Assembly: GCA_009842325.1 (NCBI GenBank)
Contig: VYFQ01000031.1
Location: 1 to 64,000 of the forward strand
Direction: 5' to 3'
DNA from: Acidimicrobiaceae bacterium
Lineage (GTDB): Bacteria > Actinomycetota > Acidimicrobiia > Acidimicrobiales > Aldehydirespiratoraceae
DNA: 64,000 bases
This document shows positions 16,351 to 24,555 of this stretch, piece by piece; position 1 is the first letter of the stretch, and the number at the start of each line of letters is the position of its first letter. The notes under the pieces were generated by a model, which was not told the origin of the DNA, searched no databases, and saw only the letters and a program-made list of their open reading frames with translations. The translations under genes and the position numbers were made by a program.

Positions 16351-17283
16351 ATGACCAGGCTTCTCGAAGGCAAGGTGGCGCTCGTCACCGGCGCAGGACG
16401 CGGCATCGGGCGCGAGCACGCCCTGATGCTCGCCGAGCACGGCGCCAAGGTCGTGGTCAACGACTTGGGCGGCGACGAGTTCGGCGGAGGCGCGGACGTG
16501 ACCCCCGCCGCCGAAGTGGTCGGCGCCATCACCTCGGCCGGGGGAGAGGCGGTCGTCAACGGCGGCAGCGTGGCCAGCTTCGACGACGCCGGAGCCATGG
16601 TGCAACAGGCCATCGACACGTTCGGCGACATCAACATCGTCGTCAACAACGCCGGGATCCTGCGGGACCGGATGGTGTTCTCGATGACCGAGGACGACTG
16701 GGACGCCGTGGTGGCCGTACACCTCAAGGGCACGTTCGGACCGTCCCATCACGCCGCGGTGTACTGGCGCAACAAGGCCAAGTCGGGCGAGGAGACCTAC
16801 GGGCGGATCATCAACACGTCGTCGCCGTCGGGGATCTACGGCAACGTCGGCCAGACCAACTACGGCGCAGCCAAGGCCGGTATCGCCGCCTTCACCGTGA
16901 TCGCGGCCCAGGAGCTGGTCCGCTACGGCGTGACCGTCAACTGCCTGGCCCCCACGGCCTGGTCGCGCCTCACCGCGCCGCTGATGGGCGGCGACGAGGC
17001 CTCGGAGGAGTTCAAGGACAGCATCGACCCCCGCTGGATCGCGGTGGTCACCGCCTGGCTGGCCAGCCCCGAGGCGGGCAACGTCACCGGCCGCGTGTTC
17101 GATGTCCGGGGCAAGAATCTGGGCATATCCGAGGGATGGCACCTGGGTCCGGTCGAGGTGCAGCCGGACAATCCCGCAGAGTTGGGTCCGGTGATGTCCA
17201 AGCTGATGGCCGCGGCGCGTCTGAACGCCGACATGTCCGGCCGGGACCACGAGGGTCTGGGCTTCCCGAGCCAGTCGATATAG
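16351..17283 (+). CDS. Short-chain dehydrogenase (multifunctional-enzyme-2/HSD17B4-like)
   Basis: Starts at an ATG preceded by AGGAGGT (about 16340). The N-terminal cofactor motif is VTGAGRGIGREHALMLAEHG, followed by VVVNDLGG (Asp favouring NAD), the VNNAGILRDRMV segment, catalytic Ser in NTSSPSGIYGN and the YxxxK pair in NYGAAKAGI. The VNDLGGD and LRDRMVFSMTEDDWD phrases are typical of the (3R)-hydroxyacyl-CoA dehydrogenase domain of peroxisomal MFE-2 relatives. The protein probably oxidises acyl-CoA-linked or steroid-like alcohols. It ends one base before the convergent histidine kinase gene. Confidence 0.92.
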   Translation: MTRLLEGKVALVTGAGRGIGREHALMLAEHGAKVVVNDLGGDEFGGGADVTPAAEVVGAITSAGGEAVVNGGSVASFDDAGAMVQQAIDTFGDINIVVNNAGILRDRMVFSMTEDDWDAVVAVHLKGTFGPSHHAAVYWRNKAKSGEETYGRIINTSSPSGIYGNVGQTNYGAAKAGIAAFTVIAAQELVRYGVTVNCLAPTAWSRLTAPLMGGDEASEEFKDSIDPRWIAVVTAWLASPEAGNVTGRVFDVRGKNLGISEGWHLGPVEVQPDNPAELGPVMSKLMAAARLNADMSGRDHEGLGFPSQSI

Positions 17284-18555
17284 CTAGCCGGAGCCCGACC
17301 CGCGGTCGGGCAGCGGGAGCCGGATGGTCATCTCGGTGAACTCACCGGGCTCGGACTCGGCGGTTATCGATCCGCCGTGCTGCCGGACGACATCGCTGCA
17401 CAGGCTGAGTCCCAGTCCCACGCCGGTCCCCGACGGCTTGGTCGTGTAGAACGGGTTGAAGATCTTGTCCATGGAGTCGGGCGGGATGCCGGTCCCGTTG
17501 TCGCGGACGCGGATGACTATCTCCTCGCCCGTTCGCTCGGTCCTCAGCCACAGCGCCGGCTTGTAGACGCCGCTGTCCTGCTCGATCATCCGCCTCTTCT
17601 CGTCCATCGCGAAGCAGGCGTTGCCGACCAGGTTCAAGAACACCCTCCCCATCTCCTCGGGCACGACCTCCATCTCGCCGACATCGGGGTCGCAGTCGCG
17701 GTGGACTTCGATCTCGAGCCCATCGGCCTGGGCCTGGACGCTGTGGAACGCGATCAGTGTCCTGTCAATGAGCAGGTCGTTGATGGCGACGGGCTGGGGC
17801 TTGCCGCCCCCGCGCCCGATGGTCGCCATGTCCTGAACTATCCGCTCCGCCCGGTCACCATGCGATCGGATCCGCAGCAGGTTCTCGGTCAAGTCGTCGA
17901 TGATCCCGGCGATCACGGCTCTCGTGCGCTCGTCGAGGTCGCCCGAGTGCTGCTGCATGGCCTCGCGGAGTTCTCCGACGAGCTCTTCCGACGACTCCGA
18001 GAAGTTCCTCATGAAGTTCAGGGGGTTCCTGATCTCGTGGGCTACGCCCGCGGTCAACTCGCCCAGCTCGACCAGCTTCTGGCGCACAACCATCCGGTCC
18101 TGCGTCCGGCGCAGCTCCGACAGCACTCGCTCCAGTTCACTGTTCTTCTCCTGAAGGTCTTCGGACAGCTTCCGCACGAGATCCAGCTGCAGGGCCTCGA
18201 TGGATCGCTGACGAAGTTGCTCCAGCGCTTCGGCCGCCTCGTTCACCTCGTCGTTGCCGGCCAGATCCACCGTGTAGTCCAGGTTCCCCTCGCCCATGTG
18301 CCGGATCCAGAGCTCGATCGCGACCGTGCGCAGGCCCGTGCGCACCAGGCGGTAGAAGGTGAAGAGGACGAGGCCGAGACAGACCGCGGCGAGCACCACC
18401 AGGGTGCTTTGGCCGGCGGATACCGCCTCTACGAGCAGTATGACGTTCACCACGAGGATCGCCGTCATGGCGATGATCACCTGGACCGACTTGCGTCGAA
18501 GGCTGAACCGCGAGATCGGGTGCTGTCGGCTGCTGGGAGTCGTATCAGGCGCCAT
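17284..18555 (-). CDS. Membrane sensor histidine kinase
   Basis: From the ATG at 18555: two membrane helices (about residues 20-80), a HAMP-like/coiled-coil stretch (EAAEALEQLRQR then LQEKNSELERVLSELRRTQD), the dimerisation box GVAHEIRNPLNFM with the phospho-accepting His, and an ATPase domain with N box NLVGNACFAM, G1 RVRDNGTGIPP and G2 GTGVGLGLSL. With little sequence between the two helices, it probably senses a membrane or cytoplasmic cue. No response regulator is adjacent, so it is an orphan kinase here. An upstream in-frame start at 18618 is possible. Confidence 0.93.
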   Translation of the reverse strand: MAPDTTPSSRQHPISRFSLRRKSVQVIIAMTAILVVNVILLVEAVSAGQSTLVVLAAVCLGLVLFTFYRLVRTGLRTVAIELWIRHMGEGNLDYTVDLAGNDEVNEAAEALEQLRQRSIEALQLDLVRKLSEDLQEKNSELERVLSELRRTQDRMVVRQKLVELGELTAGVAHEIRNPLNFMRNFSESSEELVGELREAMQQHSGDLDERTRAVIAGIIDDLTENLLRIRSHGDRAERIVQDMATIGRGGGKPQPVAINDLLIDRTLIAFHSVQAQADGLEIEVHRDCDPDVGEMEVVPEEMGRVFLNLVGNACFAMDEKRRMIEQDSGVYKPALWLRTERTGEEIVIRVRDNGTGIPPDSMDKIFNPFYTTKPSGTGVGLGLSLCSDVVRQHGGSITAESEPGEFTEMTIRLPLPDRGSGSG

Positions 18556-18671
18556 GTCCTGTAGTTCCTTCGGCTTGCTGGTCGAGGTTCGGGCTGCCCG
18601 GCGGCCAGACCTCGACAAACTCTAGAGAGCGGACTCGTCCGGTGGCGGCGTGGGGGTTTGGCGGCGACATA

Positions 18672-19877
18672 ATGAGCGAGGCAACGACCGCAGGTCCGAA
18701 GGGTGTCCAACGCATGGACTTCGAGCTGAGCGAAGAGCAGCAGATGTTCCGCGACGTGCTCCGGCAGTTCGTCGACAGCGAGATCAAGCCGGTGGCCCGC
18801 GAGATGGAGCAGTCGGGCCAATACCCCCATGAGATCGTGGCCAAGATGGCCGAGATGGGCCTGTTCGGCATCACCGTCGGTGCCGAGTACGGCGGGCTCG
18901 ACCTCGACACGGTGTCGATGAGCCTGGTCTTCGAGGAGATATCCATGGGCTGGATGGGCATCGCCGGGATCCTCGGCAGCCACTCCCTGAGCTGCCGGAT
19001 GATCATGCTCCACGGCACCGATGAGCAGAAGGAGCGCTGGCTGCCCGGGTTGGCCACCGGCGAGCGGCGCACCGCTATCGCCCTCACCGAGCCGGGCGCG
19101 GGCAGCGATCTGCAGGGCATCTCCACCCGGGCCTGGCGCGACGGGGATGAGTACGTGATCCGGGGAACCAAGACCTGGATCACCAACGCCCGCTTCGCCA
19201 ACCCGCTTCCCGTGCTGGTCAAGACCGACCCGGACTCCGTGCCCCGCCACCGGGGCATGAGCGTGCTCATGATCGAGGCGGGCACGCCCGGCCTCGAAGT
19301 GCTCAGGGATCTGGGCAAGCTCGGGTACAAGGGCCCCGAGTCGTGCGAGGTGGTGCTCGACGATGTACGAGTCCCGGCCGGCAACCTGCTGGGCGGTCAG
19401 GAGGGTTTGGGGTTCAAGCAGGTGATGTCGGGCCTGGAGGTCGGCCGGATCAACATCGCGGCACGAGGCGTGGGCGTGGCCCAGGCCGCCTTCGATGCCG
19501 CGCTCGACTATTCCCAGCAGCGGGAGGCCTTCGGCCAGCCCATCGGGGAGTTCCAGGCCATCCAGCTGAAGCTGGCCGACATGGCCACCGAGATCGAGGC
19601 GGCCAGGCTGCTGACCCGCTGGGCCGCCAACCGCATCGACCAGGGCCTGAGGGCCGATGTGGAGGCGGGCATGGCCAAGCTCTTCGGTTCGGAGGCCGCC
19701 ATCAAGGCATCGCTCGAGTCCATGCGCATCCACGGCAGCTATGGGTATTCGACCGAGATGGAGATCGAGCGCCTCTATCGCGACGCCCCCCTGATGGCCA
19801 TTGGCGAGGGCACCAACGAGATCCAGCGCACGATCATCGCCAAGGGCCTGATGAGGCGGGCCCGGGAGCGGTCATGA
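18672..19877 (+). CDS. Acyl-CoA dehydrogenase
   Basis: FAD-dependent alpha,beta-dehydrogenation of acyl-CoA. It has DFELSEEQQMFRDVLRQFV at the N-terminus, the FAD/substrate segment ALTEPGAGSDLQGI, KTWITNARFA, and a C-terminal RDAPLMAIGEGTNEIQRTII, where the Glu of GEGTNE is placed like the catalytic base of medium/short-chain enzymes. The start could also be the ATG at 18714, which fits the family N-terminus and has GAAGGG upstream. It overlaps the next gene as ATGA at 19874. Confidence 0.95.
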   Translation: MSEATTAGPKGVQRMDFELSEEQQMFRDVLRQFVDSEIKPVAREMEQSGQYPHEIVAKMAEMGLFGITVGAEYGGLDLDTVSMSLVFEEISMGWMGIAGILGSHSLSCRMIMLHGTDEQKERWLPGLATGERRTAIALTEPGAGSDLQGISTRAWRDGDEYVIRGTKTWITNARFANPLPVLVKTDPDSVPRHRGMSVLMIEAGTPGLEVLRDLGKLGYKGPESCEVVLDDVRVPAGNLLGGQEGLGFKQVMSGLEVGRINIAARGVGVAQAAFDAALDYSQQREAFGQPIGEFQAIQLKLADMATEIEAARLLTRWAANRIDQGLRADVEAGMAKLFGSEAAIKASLESMRIHGSYGYSTEMEIERLYRDAPLMAIGEGTNEIQRTIIAKGLMRRARERS

Positions 19878-20743
19878 CGGTGGCCGATCGCCTCAGCGGG
19901 GTCGGGCTCCTGTCGGCCTCCGAGACGGCCGCCTTCCGTGCCGACGGGTTCGTGACCGTCGACTCCCTTATCGACGCCGGCCTGATCGACCCCCTGAAGG
20001 AGCGCTTCGAGCGGCTGTTCCGCGGCGACTTCGAGACCGGCACCGCTCCCGACGAGGTCAACTGGCAAGAAGGCCGCAGCGATCCGGCCCTCGCCCGGCA
20101 GATCTGCAACGGCTGGAAGGCCGACCGACTGATCTCGTCGGTCGTGCTCGACGCCCGCTTCGGCGAGGCGGTGGCCGGCCTCGCCGGCTGGCCCGGCGCC
20201 CGGATCGTCCAGGACAACGTGATCTGGAAGCCGCCGGCGGCGCGCTCCTTCGGCTTCCATCGCGACAACGCCTACCTGTCCTGGTACAAGCCGACGGAGA
20301 TGTTCTCCTGCTGGATCGCCCTCGATGACACCACCGCCAGCGGCGGCACCATGGAACTGGCCCGGGGATCGCACCGCTGGCCCACCGGCTCCGACGTGAT
20401 GGGCGAGTTCCACGACCCCGAGGACTACCGGGCCCCCGTCAGGGCCGCCGCCGCAGCAGCAGGTGTCGAACTCGACCTGGCCGCGGTGGAGGTCGCCGCC
20501 GGCGGCGGGTCATTCCACCACGGCTGGGCCTGGCACGGCTCCGGCCCCAACCGCTCAGGCCGCCATCGCCGGTCCCTGGTGCTGCACTGCGCCAGCAGCG
20601 AGGCCCGTTTCGACCGGGCCGGCTTCGGTGAGGGCAACGGGCCCATCTATTCCCGCTACGCGCGGCTCACCGACGACGAGATGGACGAGAACCACTTCCC
20701 GATCCTGTGGCGATCCGACGGCTACCGGACCCCCGGCATCTAG
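19874..20743 (+). CDS. Phytanoyl-CoA dioxygenase (PhyH) family protein
   Basis: A 2-oxoglutarate/Fe(II) oxygenase of 289 residues. The iron ligands are visible as FHRDNAYLSWY (His and Asp of HxD) and the distal His in FHHGWAWHGSGPN, with the 2-oxoglutarate-binding Arg in NRSGRHRRSL. The WIALDDTTASGGTMELARGSH segment is typical of PhyH proteins. Translation is coupled to the acyl-CoA dehydrogenase gene (ATGA). Together they suggest hydroxylation of a branched or otherwise blocked acyl chain, though many bacterial PhyH enzymes act on other small molecules. Confidence 0.9.
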   Translation: MTVADRLSGVGLLSASETAAFRADGFVTVDSLIDAGLIDPLKERFERLFRGDFETGTAPDEVNWQEGRSDPALARQICNGWKADRLISSVVLDARFGEAVAGLAGWPGARIVQDNVIWKPPAARSFGFHRDNAYLSWYKPTEMFSCWIALDDTTASGGTMELARGSHRWPTGSDVMGEFHDPEDYRAPVRAAAAAAGVELDLAAVEVAAGGGSFHHGWAWHGSGPNRSGRHRRSLVLHCASSEARFDRAGFGEGNGPIYSRYARLTDDEMDENHFPILWRSDGYRTPGI

Positions 20744-20808
20744 ACATCCATCCGGCTACAGGGCCCAGGCTGGCCTGAGCCTCATCAAGGCCGTTAGCAT
20801 CGCCGCCC

Positions 20809-21420
20809 GTGTCGGTTGTGTCGGCGATACACGCCTCGGCTGCGGTTCTGCTGTTAGTGGCGGGGGTGGCCAAGCTGGCCCGCCCCGCTGACGGGTTCGC
20901 CGGTTTGGTCGGCTTCCGGGCGCGGCCCTTCCTTGTTAGGATTCTCGGAGGCGGGGAGGTTGTGGCCGGTGTCGGCGCGCTCTGGTTGGGCGGCCCGGTT
21001 GCCGCGTCGGCAGTGGGGCTGTTGTACGCCGCGTTCGCCCTGGCCGTCCTGCGGGCGTTGCTGACCGGCGCCGAGTCGTGCGGGTGCTTCGGGCGCCTTG
21101 ATGCGCCGCCGTCGCGGGTTCACGTTCTCGGGAACCTGGCCCTGGCCGGGGTGTCGTTCGTTGCCGCCGGAGCCGATGTCGCTCCGGTACAGGCCATCGT
21201 GCAGTCGATCAGCGACCGACCCGCGTACGGCGCGGCGCTGGCGCTGGAGATCGTCTTGATGGCCGGGCTGGGTTTGGTGGCCTTCACCGCGCTGCCCGAG
21301 GCCCTCGGCGCCCGAACCGCCCGAGCGGCCCGGCACGACTCCAGCACCCTGTTCCGGTCCGTGCCACCACCGGCGGCCGAGCCTCGCGAGCCGGTGCCCG
21401 TCCCGGGAGGGCGCCGGTGA
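20809..21420 (+). CDS. MauE-like membrane protein (DoxX/MauE fold)
   Basis: 203 residues with four hydrophobic helices in the first 175 and a Pro/Arg-rich tail. The pair CGCFG (Cys91, Cys93) after the third helix matches the MauE family, where it is thought to take part in disulfide formation for the methylamine dehydrogenase light chain. It overlaps the next gene by GTGA at 21417 and is the first gene of a MauE / Cys-rich substrate / MauD set. It probably hands oxidising equivalents to the exported Cys-rich protein encoded downstream (inference from known MauE/MauD roles). Confidence 0.85.
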   Translation: MSVVSAIHASAAVLLLVAGVAKLARPADGFAGLVGFRARPFLVRILGGGEVVAGVGALWLGGPVAASAVGLLYAAFALAVLRALLTGAESCGCFGRLDAPPSRVHVLGNLALAGVSFVAAGADVAPVQAIVQSISDRPAYGAALALEIVLMAGLGLVAFTALPEALGARTARAARHDSSTLFRSVPPPAAEPREPVPVPGGRR

Positions 21421-22589
21421 GCCGCAAGCTGGTCGAACGGGTCTCCCGGGTGGTGGACCGCCGCGCCGGGCGCCGGGGCTTCCTGCGCAAGTCGGCCATG
21501 GCGGCCACGGCCGTCGCGGTTGCTCCCGTCGCCTACGCCATCCGCCCGACCACTGCCGAGGCCGCCATCGTGCATTGCCAACGCAACCGGTGCCGCTCCA
21601 GCGCCCTGTGCTGCGATCCCTACACCGAGTTCTGCTGCAAGCTCACCGGCGAGAACCTCTGCCCGCCGGGAACCATCGTGGCGGGCTGGTGGAAGGTGGA
21701 CGGCTCGGGATTCTGCGATCTGAACGGCCCGAGCCCGCGCTACTACCTCGACTGCAACTTCACCTGCCACGACAGTTGCAGCTGCCGATGGTCGGACGGC
21801 ACCTGCGCAAGGGGATGCACACCGGCCTTCTGCGACTGCCGCGGCGGCTGCGACACCCGCAAGTCCGAGTGCACGCGGTTCCGCTACGGGCAGTGCAACC
21901 AGGACGTGTGCGTCGGCCCGCTCATGTGCCGGATCGTCACCTGCGTACCGCCGTGGACGTGGGACCCGGCCTGCGCGACGTCCCCGGTGCTCTACGACCC
22001 GGGGACCCGCTGGCACGACCGGCCCTGTCTGCACGAAGGATTCAACGACGTGCCACCCAAGGCCTACTACGCCGAAGCGGTCAAGTGGATGGCCGATGAG
22101 GGCATCACCACCGGCATGAAGAGCGACCTGTTCGGTCCCGACGAGCCGGTCAACCGGGCCCAGTTCGCCACTTTCGTGTGGCGCTATGAGGGCCAGCCCC
22201 AAGTCGAACCCAGCAACCAGTTCAACGACGTGCAGGCGAGCGCCTTCTACTCGCAGGCGGTGGCGTGGATGGTCGAGCAGCGGATCACCACGGGTCGGAC
22301 CCTGGATCGCTTCGATCCGAACAGCAATGTGTCTCGGGCGGAGTCCATCGTGTTCGTGCATCGTCTGGCGGGGGAGCCGCAGGGCAGCGCAAGGATCGAT
22401 TTCTCCGATGTGGGCTCCGACGCCTGGTACCGCGACGCGCTGGCCTGGGCCCTCGAGCACAACATCGCCTGGTGGGCGGAGCATTCGACGTTCGACGCGG
22501 AAGAGCCCGCAACCCGGGCCGAGATCGCAGCCCTGCTGCACGGCTACCACCTCCGCCCATCGACCAGCCCGAGTGCGGTGGCGCCGTGA
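21417..22589 (+). CDS. Tat-exported Cys-rich MADH-light-chain-like domain fused to three SLH motifs
   Basis: A 390-residue fusion. Residues 15-50 are a twin-arginine signal (RRGFLRKSAM followed by a hydrophobic Ala/Val stretch). Residues 54-204 hold 24 cysteines and phrases such as CCDPYTEFCCKLTGE, NLCPPGTIVAGWWK and FRYGQCNQ. This resembles the disulfide-knotted light chain of methylamine dehydrogenase. Residues 209-257, 269-317 and 329-377 are three S-layer-homology motifs (each starts F-N/S-DV and has an RA segment), which usually anchor proteins to cell-wall polymer. A complete TTQ site is not evident: the WW at 91-92 may match one quinone Trp, but the partner is unclear. No heavy chain or MauG is adjacent. 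Function unknown. Confidence 0.85.
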   Translation: MSRKLVERVSRVVDRRAGRRGFLRKSAMAATAVAVAPVAYAIRPTTAEAAIVHCQRNRCRSSALCCDPYTEFCCKLTGENLCPPGTIVAGWWKVDGSGFCDLNGPSPRYYLDCNFTCHDSCSCRWSDGTCARGCTPAFCDCRGGCDTRKSECTRFRYGQCNQDVCVGPLMCRIVTCVPPWTWDPACATSPVLYDPGTRWHDRPCLHEGFNDVPPKAYYAEAVKWMADEGITTGMKSDLFGPDEPVNRAQFATFVWRYEGQPQVEPSNQFNDVQASAFYSQAVAWMVEQRITTGRTLDRFDPNSNVSRAESIVFVHRLAGEPQGSARIDFSDVGSDAWYRDALAWALEHNIAWWAEHSTFDAEEPATRAEIAALLHGYHLRPSTSPSAVAP

Positions 22590-23374
22590 CGGTCGTCGTC
22601 GTGCTGCTGGCCATCGCGGTCGGGGTGCTTGCCCTGCTGGTGTTCGGGCTGCTCAGAACCCATGCCGAAATCCTGCGGGCCCTTGACCGCTCCGGCATCA
22701 GCCTCGACGACGAAGCCACCGCGAGCTCCTCCGCTGGAGTTGGGGCGGAGCGACCGGACGACGTTGCCTCCACTGATCCAGCAGGTGCTCGAGACCTCGT
22801 CGGGACGGTTCCGGCCGGAGGTCCGACCAAGGTCGCCGTCAGCGGTGTGACGCACCTCACCCTGCTCGCGTTCTTGTCGCCGGGGTGCCGTACCTGCAAG
22901 CGGTTCTGGGAGGCTTTCTCGGACCCGGATCTCGAGTTGCCCGGCGGCGACACCCGCCTCGTGGTAGTGGGCCAGGATCCGGCCCACGACTCGGAGTCGG
23001 CCATGGCGGAACTGGTCCCGCCGGGGGTCAAGGCCGTGCTGTCGTCGGCGGCATGGGAGGACTACGACGTGCCGGGCTCGCCGTACTTCGTGCTGGTGGA
23101 CGGCTCCGAGGGCCGGATAGTGGGTGCTGGCAGCGCGCTGCGCTGGGAGCAGTTGCAGAACCTGCTCCAGCAGGCCCTGGACGACGCCGGCCTGGCCGAC
23201 TCCACCGGGCCGCAACCGCCGGGCGCCTCGGCTGGACGCTCGGGCCGCAGCCGGGCGCAGCGGGCCGATGAGGCGCTGCGGTCCGCGGGCATCGGTCCCG
23301 GTCATCCGAGTCTCTACGGCGGGCAGTCGGACTCGAACGGCAGCAACGGCGCCGACTCCCGCGCCGAACGATGA
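22586..23374 (+). CDS. MauD-like membrane-anchored thioredoxin-fold protein
   Basis: 262 residues from GTG at 22586, overlapping the SLH protein stop. The first 23 residues form a membrane anchor (VVVVLLAIAVGVLALLVFGLL). After a variable linker, a thioredoxin-like domain begins LTLLAFLSPGCRTCKRFWEAF with active-site CRTC (Cys101, Cys104) and later a cis-Pro loop GSPYFVLVDG. MauD has a CPxC-type site in a similar anchored fold and is needed for disulfides in the MADH light chain. The C-terminal 60 residues are Arg/Ser/Gly-rich and probably disordered. Confidence 0.88.
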   Translation: MTVVVVLLAIAVGVLALLVFGLLRTHAEILRALDRSGISLDDEATASSSAGVGAERPDDVASTDPAGARDLVGTVPAGGPTKVAVSGVTHLTLLAFLSPGCRTCKRFWEAFSDPDLELPGGDTRLVVVGQDPAHDSESAMAELVPPGVKAVLSSAAWEDYDVPGSPYFVLVDGSEGRIVGAGSALRWEQLQNLLQQALDDAGLADSTGPQPPGASAGRSGRSRAQRADEALRSAGIGPGHPSLYGGQSDSNGSNGADSRAER

Positions 23375-23442
23375 TCGCGGTGCTGGCCATCGGGATGGCG
23401 GCGGCTCTAGCCGCTGGAGTCCGGTCGGCCTGGTCGCCTTGA
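23371..23442 (+). CDS. Possible 23-residue hydrophobic peptide
   Basis: An ATG overlapping the mauD-like stop (ATGA) opens a 23-codon frame, MIAVLAIGMAAALAAGVRSA then WSP, ending TGA at 23440-23442, ten bases before the next gene. The coupling geometry matches that of its neighbours and the peptide looks like a single membrane helix. It could be a genuine small membrane protein or simply a translational bridge between genes. Evidence is positional only. Confidence 0.35.
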   Translation: MIAVLAIGMAAALAAGVRSAWSP

Positions 23443-23451
23443 GGCGTATCG

Positions 23452-24039
23452 ATGCTCACCAGCATCAGCCCGCTCGGCGAGCGGGCCCGGGGAAATCGAT
23501 GGTCGGTGACAGTCCTGTGGCTGGGCCTGGGCGCGGTCGTTGGGGGAACCGCCGTCGGGGCGGCCCTAGGCGCGCTGGGCCGGATTTCGGTCGCCGGTGT
23601 GGACAGCAGTGTCCGGCTCGTGTTGCTGGCCGTTGCTTGCGCCGGCGCCGCGGCCTGGGACTTGTCGGGTCGACGGCTCCCGGGTCGTCGCCAAGTGAAC
23701 GAGGACTGGCTGGTCGCGTACCGGTCGTGGGTCTATGGAGCAGGCTTCGGCGTTCAACTCGGCGCGGCGGTGGCGACGGTGGTCAACACCGCGCTGGTGC
23801 CATTGTTCATGCTGGCTGCCTTGCTGGCCGGCGAGATGACCGCGGGACTGCTGATGGGCACGGCCTTCGGCGCAGTCCGGGGCGCGAGCCTGGTGCTGGG
23901 CCGCCGGGTTCGGACTCCCGACGATCTGCGGCACCTGCACCGCCGTCTCGACCGGCACGCCGACCGGGTCCGGCGCATGGGCGCGGGCGTGGCCGTGGCC
24001 CTCGCTGGAGCGGCCGCCGCCAGCCTGCTGGCGCTCTAG
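23452..24039 (+). CDS. Multi-pass membrane protein of unknown function
   Basis: 195 residues with about five hydrophobic helices: residues 18-42, 55-70, a long double stretch between about 92 and 150, and 174-195. A basic loop after the fourth helix (RTPDDLRHLHRRLDRHADRVRR) is amphipathic. Only one Cys is present, so it is not an obvious CcdA/MauF-type disulfide carrier, although its place after mauE/mauD would suit a membrane partner of that kind. I do not recognise the family. It lies in the same direction as and close behind the MauD-like gene. Confidence 0.7.
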   Translation: MLTSISPLGERARGNRWSVTVLWLGLGAVVGGTAVGAALGALGRISVAGVDSSVRLVLLAVACAGAAAWDLSGRRLPGRRQVNEDWLVAYRSWVYGAGFGVQLGAAVATVVNTALVPLFMLAALLAGEMTAGLLMGTAFGAVRGASLVLGRRVRTPDDLRHLHRRLDRHADRVRRMGAGVAVALAGAAAASLLAL

Positions 24040-24060
24040 CTGCGAGCAGGGCCGGATGAC

Positions 24061-24534
24061 GTGAGCAGGCTGGCAGCTCATGGGGTGAGCGTGGATGTGC
24101 CTGCGGGCTGGGAAGCCGAGCTGTCGACCCAGCCGGACCCGGCCATGCTCGACTCCAGCCTGGAGTCCTCGGATGCTTCGCTGGTGGTGGTGCACGCGGC
24201 CAACTTCTCGCTGCCTGCCGAGCGGGGTGACTACGGGTCGGGCGCGGTTGAGATCATGGACCGCGGCGGCATCTTCGCCGCCCTGATCGAGTTCGACGGC
24301 GCCTCGGCCAAGTCGAAACTGTTCGCTCACGAGGGCTTCCCGACCCGCCTCGAACCGGCCGATTTCGCCCCCGACCAACTGCACCTGTCACTGCCGGGTC
24401 AAGCCGGCCTCCAGCAGTTCTTCCACATGGGGTCGCGGGCGTTCTGCCTCTACACGGTGATCGGGTCGTACTCGATGCGGAACCTGCTGGTGCCGGAACT
24501 CAACCGGATGCTGTCGGGTATGAGCATCGGTTGA
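24061..24534 (+). CDS. Conserved-looking hypothetical protein, last gene of the MauE/MauD cluster
   Basis: 157 residues from GTG at 24061, 21 bases after the membrane protein. It begins VSVDVPAGWEAELS and has alternating beta-type segments (SLVVVHAANFSLP) and a GSRAFCLYTVIGSYSMRNLL strand-helix near the end, with a final LVPELNRMLSGMSI helix. This resembles PsbP/LpqN-like small folds in outline, but I cannot assign it. No signal peptide. Its position makes it a likely member of the same transcript as the MauE/SLH/MauD genes. Confidence 0.65.
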   Translation: MSRLAAHGVSVDVPAGWEAELSTQPDPAMLDSSLESSDASLVVVHAANFSLPAERGDYGSGAVEIMDRGGIFAALIEFDGASAKSKLFAHEGFPTRLEPADFAPDQLHLSLPGQAGLQQFFHMGSRAFCLYTVIGSYSMRNLLVPELNRMLSGMSIG

Positions 24535-24555
24535 CGGCCCCAATACCGGGAGTCC

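Noticed and set aside
20809..23374. A methylamine dehydrogenase operon
   Set aside because: Only MauE-, MauD- and light-chain-like genes are present; the heavy chain, MauG and amicyanin are missing, and the light-chain-like protein carries SLH motifs.
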